A stretch of DNA of 64,000 nucleotides from Diphasiastrum complanatum (taxonomy: Eukaryota; Streptophyta; Lycopodiopsida; Lycopodiales; Lycopodiaceae). The stretch spans positions 7,025,676 through 7,089,675 of the forward strand of contig CM055097.1 of NCBI GenBank assembly GCA_029204225.1, written 5' to 3'. How positions within the stretch are numbered: position 1 is the first letter of the stretch; the number at the start of each line of letters is the position of its first letter. The position numbers and the translations under genes were made by a program. The notes beneath the pieces were generated by a model. It searched no databases. It was not told the origin of the DNA and saw nothing but the letters and a program-made list of their open reading frames with translations. Below, one piece after another: positions 54,594 to 64,000 of this stretch.

Positions 54594-55330
54594 TTCCCTC
54601 TTGAACTTTGCAGCTTTGTTCGTTTAATCCAATTGCCTCTCTTTTCTTGGTAAAGAGTGGCTTGTCGAGCGGTTTCGTGAGGAGATATGCAATCATACTT
54701 TCTGCTTTTATGAACTGGACCTGGAGCTCTCCTTTTGAGATCAAATCTCAAATGTGATGGTACTTCAGAGGAATGTGCTTCATCTTTGAATGGAAGACAA
54801 GATTCTGGGACAGATAGATGGCACTCTAGGAGTCCATCATCATCATGTTTGGCCCCTCTTGTGGTATCCCGATTGCCTCCAACATCATCCACAACCACAC
54901 TACCTCATTCGCCACTTTCGAGGCTGCGACATACTCAGCTTCGCAAGATGATTGAGCTACCAGGGTTTGCTTTTTGCATATCCAGCTGATTGTAGCTTTG
55001 CACGCTATTGTACATCCTCCAGTAATGGACTTGTTGTCATCCTTGCAGCTCGCACAGCTCGCATCACTATAGTGATGCAGCTCAAATCCTTTTTTCTCGT
55101 TTCTAGCTCTGTAGGTTAATCCAATATTCTAGGTACCCTTCAGATACTGTAGGATTCGTTTGGCCATTTGCCAATGTGCTAGACCAGGATTGGAATAGAA
55201 TTGGCTCAATGCGTAAATAGAGAAGGCCAGATCCAGTCAAGTACAAATTGTCAAGTACATCAGAATCCCGATCAAGTTTTGGTAAGGTACACCTGCCATC
55301 TTCTGTCTGATTAATTGTAAATTAGCTCAC
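54594..55330 (-). pseudogene. Copia RNase H remnant
   Basis: Minus-strand blocks: VAQSSCEAEYVAASKVANEV (about 54955), WLWMMLEAIGIPQEGPN, AIYLSQNLVFHSKMKHI (about 54790), LISKGELQVQFIKAES, LLTKPLDKPLFTKKREAIGL (about 54670). A worn STLANGQTNPT near 55180 corresponds to the HWQMAKRIL entry into RNase H. Two stops lie within it. It ends at the polypurine tract of the LTR on its left, so both belong to one element. Confidence 0.75.
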
Positions 55331-55336
55331 TCACCG

Positions 55337-55660
55337 ATGGAACCGGGCCTACACCTATCAAAGTATCAATGTCCTCAGACCAAACAGGAAGAGGAGCAAA
55401 TGAGAGAGTCTCGTTATCGATCGATACTTGGATCTCTCATGTATGCAATGGTTTGTACAAGACCTGATATCGCTTTTGCAATTATATCACTTGGCCAATC
55501 CTGGCATGACCCATTCTCTTATAAGAGTCATGAGATACATTCGAGCTACAACGGACCAATGAATCTACTATGGAGAATTCAACAACGACAATCTTCATTG
55601 GCTCAGTGGATATTCCAATGAAAGCTAGGTAGGAGATGTAGATATTTGTAAATGCACATC
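55337..55660 (+). pseudogene. Copia RT end/RNase H start, opposite strand
   Basis: Reads SRYRSILGSLMYAMVCTRPD and IAFAIISLGQSW, the end of a copia RT domain, then, after a frameshift, RVMRYIRATTDQ and LHWLSGYSNES from the RNase H start. It points opposite to the copia pieces on both sides and is cut close to each, so it is either an inverted part of them or a separate fragment. Confidence 0.65.
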
Positions 55661-55744
55661 TAGATTTTGTTAGAATTGAATCTAACTCCTACTCATCCCA
55701 ACAGCCCTTCTTCTTTCTCATATTTTTACTCTCTCAAATGAAAC

Positions 55745-57135
55745 CTGCAGAAAATGAATTGTTTTTACAGTCTGCATATATTCCATGTATGATTCTCCAT
55801 AAGAGCATCATACTCCTTTTGCGTGGCATCCCTCCATTCTTGTGACTCCATAGCATCTTCAAAGCAACTCGGCTCATCAAATATAGATGTTAGAAAAGTA
55901 TAAGAGGTAAGTGAATGAAAATCTTCCCTTTGTTCACCTTTGTCAACATAGGTGAGCCTTGATGTCTCGGCCTTCCTTCTTGTAGATCTTCTTGGAGCAC
56001 TTGGGTCTTGAGGTGGATTCTCAATATCTTGATCACACGTAGGCTCCTCCTCTAATCTTGCAAGATCCTTGACATAAGATGAATTAGTGGCACTTTAATT
56101 CATCTTGTATTAGTTATCTTCATCAAATGTAACATCTCTACTCACTATAATCTTTTTAGTGATAGGATTATAGACTCTATATCCCTTGCTATTTTCACCA
56201 TAACCAACAAAGATTCCCTTTATGGATGTAGGATCATCCTTCTTTCTTGTATCTAATGATTGAAAAACATAGCAAGTAGATCCAAAGATTCTAAGATCTT
56301 TGAGATTTGGCTTATTACCAAATAGAGCCTCATAAGTTGTTATGATTCCAATGGGCTTACATGGCAATCTATTACATAAGTAAGTTGCACAAATAATGGC
56401 CTCTCCCCAAAATGACTTAGGTAGAGATGAATCTAGCCTTAAAGATTTTGCACACTCACAAAGAGTTATATTCATTCTCTCGGCTATACCATTTTGTTGA
56501 GGACTGTAAGTACATGTAAGCTCTCTTTTAATGCCATTGGATTTACAAAATTCTATCATCTTAGTGGAGATATACTCTCCACCATTATCACTTCTCAATA
56601 CTCTTACTTTAGCATCAAGTTGATTCTCAACTAGAGTTTTGAACTTTACAAAAGACTCAAACACTTTACTTTTGGAATCCAAAAGTTCAATCCAAGTGTA
56701 TCTAGAGTAATCATCAATAAAAGATACATACATTAATGCACCTCCATTAGATTCTTGAGAAAAAGAGTGCACATCACTATGAATGAGATCTAATGCTTTA
56801 GAAGATCTAGTGGAAGAGTTAGCAAAAGGTAGCTTGTGTGCCTTTGAGAGGCTACAAGCTTCACAACTTTTTCCACACTTTGAGAATGTCTTTGGAAGGC
56901 CAAGATAAAGATCTTTTGTGCATAGCATCTCCATTGATTTGAAGCTGGGATGGCCCAACCTCTCATGCCAAAGCTCCACTTGATTAAGCTCCTCCTTAGC
57001 CATGTTCACACTTCCAAGAAATACATTAGCATCAAGCTTAAAAAGCCTTCCTTGCTTGAATTCCTTTACAATGCAAGTATTATTCATCATAATGGAGCAA
57101 ACACCTTGCTTAAAATGGACATCTAAATAGTGCAT
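55745..57135 (-). pseudogene. Copia GAG_pre-integrase and integrase remnant
   Basis: One open frame of 341 codons (57135-56110) covers ELWHERLGHPSFKSME, CEACSLSKAHKLPF, the integrase core with LIHSDVHSF, VSFIDDYSRYTW, LRSDNGGEYISTKM and QQNGIAERMN, and the tail LRIFGSTCYVFQ and KKDDPTSIKGIFVGYGE. The D-D-E triad (Asp, Asp, and Glu 36 residues on) is intact. Past the stop at 56110 the frame resumes to the RT start (SQEWRDATQKEYDALMENHT, about 55790). Protease and gag upstream are missing; it is among the best-preserved integrase stretches in the window. Confidence 0.85.
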
Positions 57136-58295
<1,160 letters not shown>

Positions 58296-58312
58296 ACATT
58301 TGTGTGTGTGTG

Positions 58313-59212
58313 TTTGAACCCCACACATAGATGCTTACCACTGGCCTAGTCAGTTTACATTTGAGTTCTTATGTTACTATAACCTATATGTAGAAACCAA
58401 GTTTCCTAACACTCAACCACCTTCAGATAACTATCATCTAAGTTCCTACATAACACTAATATCAAACTTGAGACATGTTTTAACATTAGCATTCAAAATC
58501 TTTTTACCATCTTTGTTTCATGTACTGCTAGTTGTAGTCCACTCATAGCTAAGTTACATCTAAACTTGATAGAGAAAAGAACCATCAGGTTGGAGCATGG
58601 TTGCTAATATGATATCCTTCATGGATTTCTTTTCATATAGAGAAGCCAACTTGTCCCTCTCCTATGATCACTTTTGTAATGAGATTCTTATGGTAATTCC
58701 TCCTTCCAACGATTAGCCACCAAAATATTCTCAAAGTGTCATGTGGTACAATGGCGAGTCAGATATGTAATGAGGAGCTATGGAGATGGATTTCACACCT
58801 GCTACATACACTACCACAAAATGCATCAACACATTCATAGTGATTAGCTAAGTCCTTAAGCACAAAAGCACAACTATCTTACAACAGAACAAATCACTAG
58901 ATTACCACAATATCAACACACTATTTTATCACATCAATCAACAAGACACTTTAAACCATAGTTGTTGTGAAAAGCGTGTGAGAGGTTTGCCAACAAATCT
59001 CTCATTTGTCTGTTTGGAGTACTGCAAATCACACTAGACAGTTTCTAGTACTGCCATTCAGAGTCTTCATACTCTTCACATTACTAATCTTTGTCTTTTG
59101 AATGATCACGCATTTTGAAATCTTTGCAAAGAGGCCGCGCCAAAGTGGAGAATCTAGAATATTCCCTCTGAAACTTCTTATATTCTCTCTACTTTTCATC
59201 TTGTCCGTACCA
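58313..59212. other. Non-coding spacer
   Basis: No gene or repeat of note. Confidence 0.4.
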
Positions 59213-59352
59213 ATATCGGATCGACGTGCCAGAGGTAAAGAAAATCCAGAGCAATTGTCCATCCGCGCGTCATACTGTTATCTCATATCCGTTATGCGCG
59301 CGAGCTAAAGAGAATCCCGAGCAGTCGTGCACCCGCGCGTCGTACCAATATC
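59213..59352. repeat. Cluster of four GCGCG/CCGATAT motif variants
   Basis: Sites at 59213-59229 (reverse), 59263-59280 (forward, worn), 59285-59302 (reverse) and 59332-59352 (forward, CCAATAT). The same bipartite motif as at 27.3-29.5 kb. The cluster ends about 70 bp before the start codon of the copia gag. Confidence 0.7.
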
Positions 59353-59422
59353 AGGTGTCCAACCAAAAATTTATAGTTCTGTGGTGTGATAAATTTTGTG
59401 ATCCAGACTCATCTATCCAGTA

Positions 59423-62400
59423 ATGGCAACTCTAAGCGAGAGTGTCCTTAATGAGTCAAGCAAATTGGAAGGGGCAACTATGCAGTTTGGAAATTCAAAC
59501 TGAAGGACATTTTGATGGAAAAGGAGCTATGGGAGATCGTGACAGGTGAAGAGACAAGGCCAGTGATTGAAGAAGATCAGCGGGCATTTGATAGGAGAAA
59601 ACCAGAATCTCATCAACTTATCAGTTAGAGATGGAATTATTCCCTTTATTTCATATTCAGAAGGACCAAAAGAAGTGTGGGATAATTGAAGGCATTGTTT
59701 GAAACGACAAATACATCTCAAATACTGTTTTTGAAGACGAAGTTGCATACATTGTAGATGGATGATGGTGCAACTATTGCCGATCACATACTTAAGACCA
59801 AAGAGATCCGTGACCAATTAGCAGTAGTTGGAGAGCGAGTACAAGATCGTGAGATCATGCAATTGACATTGAATAGTCTGAGTGAGTCACATCAGATGTT
59901 TGTGACGAGTATAGCCACAAGAGAAAATCTTTCAACCTATGAAGAACTAGGTGGATTGCTTTTGCAAGAAGAGCAACATCAAGAGAACTTGAATCATATT
60001 GTAACAGGAGCTATGATCAAGCTCTTGCAGTTAGAGGACGAGGTGGAAGATTTGTCCATGGAAGGTATCAATCGAGAGGAGGAAACTCAAGTCGTGGATC
60101 ATTTCAACAATTTCATGAGCAAGTCAATGATAGTCCGAATCGAGGCAATTGGAATCAAGGCCGAGGACAAGGACACGACTATTCAAGACAAAATAAACCT
60201 GGAAATTGTAGGTACTGCAACAAACACTGGGAGCGTGAATGCTTCAAGAAACAGAAGGAGATGGAACAAAGAAAAGACAAATGGCAAGCACTGATCAACA
60301 ACTCAAGGTTGAGTTTGACAATGACAAATGTCTTGTCAAAGACATCAAGAATCACTACAAAGTGATTGCTACAGGAGCTAGAGTCAACGGGAATCGACTC
60401 TACAAATTGAATGCGAGATCTTTTACTCAAGCTATGGTAAGCATTGTTGATAGTCGAAGTGATCTTTGGCATCAGAGGTTTGGTCATATCAGTGCTCAAA
60501 GCTTGCAAATCCTTAAAAGACGTAATCTAGTTGTTGGATTACCTGATATCTCTTTTGAAGGAAAAATTTGTAAGGGTTGCATTTTGGAAAAACAGGATAG
60601 AGAGAGATTTCCCAAAGATGGAGCAAGAAGAGCCAATGGCATTCTTGATCTTGTTCATAGTAATCTGTGTGGACCAATACAAACTAGGTCCATTAGTGAT
60701 CTTTTACTCAAGCTATGGTAAGCATTGTTGATAGTCGAAGTGATCTTTGGCATCAGAGGTTTGGTCATATCAGTGCTCAAAGCTTGCAAATCCTTAAAAG
60801 ACATAATCTAGTTGTTGGATTACCTGATATCTCTTTTGAAGGAAAAATTTGTAAGGGTTGCATTTTGGAAAAACAGGATAGAGAGAGATTTCCCAAAGAT
60901 GGAGCAAGAAGAGCCAATGGCATTCTTGATCTTGTTCATAGTAATCTGTGTGGACCAATACAAACTAGGTCCATTAGTGGTTGTTACTATTTCATCACAT
61001 TCATTGATGACTATAGTAGACATATCTGGATTTATTTCATAAGCAAGAAATCTAATGCTTTTGCCAAGTTTAGAGAGTTCAAGGCTCTAGTTGAAAAACA
61101 AACAAGTTGTTATATTAAGACCCTTAGATCAGATGGTGGCGGTGAGTATTTTTCAACAGAGTTTTTGCAAGGATCAAGGGATCAAGAGACAAACTACTAC
61201 ATTTTATTCACCACAACAGAATGGAGTTGCAGAATGGAAAAATAGATCCATTGTGGAGATGGCTAGGGCAATGCTTAAGGGCAAGGGTTTGCCAAATACT
61301 TTCTGGGCATAAGTATGCAACACAGCTACTCATATCTTGAATCGGTGTCCTACGAAGTTCGTGGAGGGTAAGACACCTTACGAAGCATCTATTGGAAAGA
61401 AACCTAATGTATATCATTTACAAGTATTTGGTTCTGATGCTTATGCTCATGTACTTGATGAAAAACGAAAGAAGCTGGATGCAAAAGCTGTTAAGTGTAT
61501 TTTCCTTGGATAATATGAAAGATCCAAGGCATACAGGATGTATGACACAGATGCACAAAAGATCGTGATTTTCAGAAATGCTACTTTTGATGAGATAGGT
61601 CAAAATGACCAAATAAAATTGACAATTGATCCCTTTGATGATAAAGCTAAAGTGCAAGTGAACGAAGAAGTTGGTGTCGATATGGAAGAGCCAATGGAAA
61701 AAGACAAGGTTGATTTCTAGGAGAGTGCCTAAGTGGTACTTGTCAGTAACAAGTGATGCTAATAAGGGAGATACTCCCGAATCAAGTGAGCAAGGAGAGC
61801 TTAGAAGATCAAGTAGAAATCAAAAACCTCCTGCAAGATTAGAAATGAATCTAGCCCTAATGGGTTCTATGCTCAAGGCTCAAGAACCAAAAACTTTTGA
61901 TAAAGCAAAGGAGCACAAGGAGTGGCGTGAGGCTATGGAAACAGAAATGGAAGCTATATCGAAAAATAGGACTTGGAACTTGGTTGCGCTACCTGATGGT
62001 AAGACACCTATCACTTGCAAATGGATATACAAGATCAAATAAGAGCTGATGGGCAACTCAACAAGTACAAAGCACGGTTGGTTGCGAGAGGATTTGAGCA
62101 GCAGGAAGGTATTGATTTTGAGGAAACCTTCACACCCATAGCTAAGATGTAACTATACGTTCTATCATTGCTATTTCTGCTTTATATGGTTGGAAGATCT
62201 AGCAAATGGACGTTAAATCTGCTTTTCTTTATGGAGTGCTGGATGAAGAGGTGTACTTAGTACGACCTCAAGGATTTGTTGAGCCAGGGAGAGAGCATCT
62301 CGTTTGTAAGCTCAACAAAGCCATTCATGGATTGAAGCAAGCACCACGGGCATGGTACTCTTGCATTGATGAACACTTCAAGTGAAGGGGAATGGTAAAG

Positions 62401-63340
62401 AGTGATGTTGATCCTAATCTTTACATTCTAAGGCAAGATTCAGATATAGTGTTCATTGTGTTGTACGTGGATGATTTGATTATTACAGGAAGTAATGAGA
62501 GCTCAATTGATGAAATAAAATCAGATCTTTCCAATGCTTTTGACATGAGTGATCTAGGATTGATGCACTATTGTCTTGGCATTGAAGTATGGCAAAAGGA
62601 AGATATGGTCTCTCTTACACAAAGCAAATATGCACGAGATTTGTTTTATAAGTTCAATATGCAAGACTGTAAGCCTCTGAGTACACCTATGGATGTCAAC
62701 ATGAAGCTTACTGCATATGATGAATTTGAGAAAGTGGATGCTTATTTGTATAGACAATTGGTGGGCAGTTTGATTTATTTGACACACACACAGCCTGATA
62801 TTTCTTATGTTGTTGGTGTTGTTAGTCAATTTATGCAAGATCCTAGTCAAACACACTGAAAGTCTACTAAACGTATTCTCCAATACATTCGAGGGACATT
62901 GAATTTTGGTTTGAAGTATGATCAGTCTGAAGTGCCAATATTGATAGGATATACAGATGCTGATTGGGCAGGTAATATTGATGACAGAAGGTCTACTAGT
63001 GGTCATACATTCAGTTATGGTACAGCTGTAGTTTTATGGAGTAGCAAAAAGCAACCTACAGTAGCCTTGTCCTCGACGGAAGCTGAATATTGAGCACTCA
63101 GCAATGCTGCACAAGAAGCGGTATGGTTACGAAGATTGCTTGTGGATTTAGGTAACCACAGGTGGATGCGACTACTATATCTTGCGATAATCAAAGTTGC
63201 ATTCACCTTGCCAAAATTCTAGTTTTAAATCTGAAGATCAAATGGCAGATATTTTTACTAAGTCATTATCTAGATGTAAATTTGAGAGGCTTCGTACTCT
63301 ATTAAGAATAGAAGAATGTAATTTTATCATTGAGGGAGAG
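59423..63340 (+). pseudogene. Ty1/copia gag-pol without protease
   Basis: Gag starts at 59423 (MATLSESVLNESSKLEG, FGNFKLKDILMEKELW) and continues with DHILKTKEIRDQLAVVG and a knuckle CRYCNKHWEREC two residues short of C-x2-C-x4-H-x4-C. The protease active site is absent: the frame passes from the knuckle to KVEFDNDKCLVKD and then GAG_pre-integrase. A 281-bp duplication (60417-60978) follows. Integrase has FIDDYSRHIW, LRSDGGGEYFS and NGVAEWKN with the Glu intact; RT has [20 protein letters not shown] and YVDDLIITG; RNase H has YTDADWAGNIDDRRSTSG and SSKKQPTVALSSTEAEY. Many stops and shifts occur. A polypurine tract GAGGGAGAG and 3' LTR follow. Confidence 0.9.
60417..60978 (+). repeat. 281-bp tandem duplication in the copia pol
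   Basis: GATCTTTTACTCAAGCTATGG begins both 60417 and 60698. The two copies are nearly identical (one G/A change at 60522 against 60803 is visible). Because 281 is not a multiple of three, the second copy is out of frame with the first. Confidence 0.9.
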
Positions 63341-63602
63341 TGTTAGAAATCAATGATAAACTTCATTGTTACTGTTTACGAGGTACACTAATGTTGATAG
63401 TTGTGACCAGCTGTCATTAGCCATAGGCTAGTCTATTAGTCTACTCATAGGTTTTCTCTCTATCAGGGTTCAAGATTTATTTGTACATTTTAACATTCTG
63501 TATGAGTGAAGTGCGATAGTGTGATAGTGCGTGTTCTTCTTCTGCCTTCTTGTGGTGATTGCTTATGGTGAATGCTTGATGTTGCATATCTAATTCTTAA
63601 CA
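63341..63602 (+). mobile_element. 3' LTR of the 59-63 kb copia element
   Basis: Begins TGTTAGAAATCAATG right after the purine tract GAGGGAGAG and ends ATCTAATTCTTAACA. TGTTA and TAACA form the terminal inverted repeat. Length is 262 bp. No matching 5' LTR is seen upstream of 59423. Confidence 0.8.
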
Positions 63603-64000
63603 GGCCAGAATAAAAAAGAGATCGATTTGATTGATTCAATTTTAGACTTGAAGTATGTATTATGTCACTTAAAAAAATCTTAATGTACATAAAGTTTCAC
63701 TTGTTATCATTTCAAAAAAAAAAAACAAATGATACAAAAAGGTTGTGTAGTTTAGTTAATGATCACATTATACTCTTGCATTTGTTTCTTTTTTATTTCC
63801 TTTTGTTGCATGGGTAGGCACACCAAATTTGAATGGATGAATGTGTGGAAATCTTCCAATCTAAGACATACTCATATTCTAAAAGGAATAAATATAACTT
63901 TTGAATATTTGAATTGAGAATTCACTCTAGTTTAAGATAAATTTATTTTTCTAGAATGCAAGTACCATGAAGTTTGAACAAGAAAATGGTGCAATTGGGG
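63603..64000. other. Non-coding right edge
   Basis: AT-rich with an A-run near 63712; no feature seen. Confidence 0.4.

Overview
The window is nuclear DNA of a land plant. Spliceosomal introns, GT/AG junctions, plant-type LTR retrotransposons with tRNA primer sites, a CACTA-type transposase and two plant-conserved gene families support this. The DNA is AT-rich and very dense in mobile elements, as in a large genome. I cannot name the species, nor decide between seed plant, fern or other lineage.

Only two genes look intact, both on the minus strand. A LigB/DODA-type extradiol dioxygenase occupies 1999-5977 in three exons; its 2.6 kb second intron is filled by a tandem repeat and (GA)n tracts. 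A DUF620 protein occupies 42273-44313 in three exons. All other coding matter is decayed.

Layout: 1-1200 copia protease remnant and fold-back non-coding DNA; 1999-6950 dioxygenase gene and a minisatellite upstream; 8.4-13.1 kb CACTA-like element whose transposase 3' part is inverted and which lies beside a SET-domain pseudogene; 13.4-15.1 kb copia scrap and simple repeats; 15.1-20.15 kb minus-strand element with one long unknown coiled-coil ORF; 20.2-24.45 kb copia element; 24.5-28.2 kb convergent pair of an unrecognised three-exon pseudogene and an Ulp1-type protease pseudogene; 28.3-34.3 kb gypsy fragment, leader-like DNA, a second diverged copy of the coiled-coil ORF and an LTR; 34.3-35.1 kb second copy of the unrecognised gene; 35.6-39.1 kb gypsy gag-PR-RT remnant; 42.3-44.3 kb DUF620 gene; 46.1-47.9 kb LTR, primer site and leader; 48.1-53.1 kb non-coding LTR element in minus orientation; 53.1-57.1 kb gypsy and copia fragments; 59.4-63.6 kb copia element with an internal duplication and a 3' LTR.

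Most worth following up: (i) two diverged opposite-strand copies of an unknown long ORF in LTR-element context; (ii) an unknown two-copy gene family with a conserved intron position, one copy convergent with an Ulp1-like protease whose catalytic residues are lost; (iii) a 17-bp motif, GCGCG-N5-CCGATAT, at about 14 sites in both orientations; (iv) arrays of AACYCTCGCAGA in both orientations in two leader regions; (v) the inverted CACTA C-terminus. All homology statements come from reading translations and from memory of families, not from searches.
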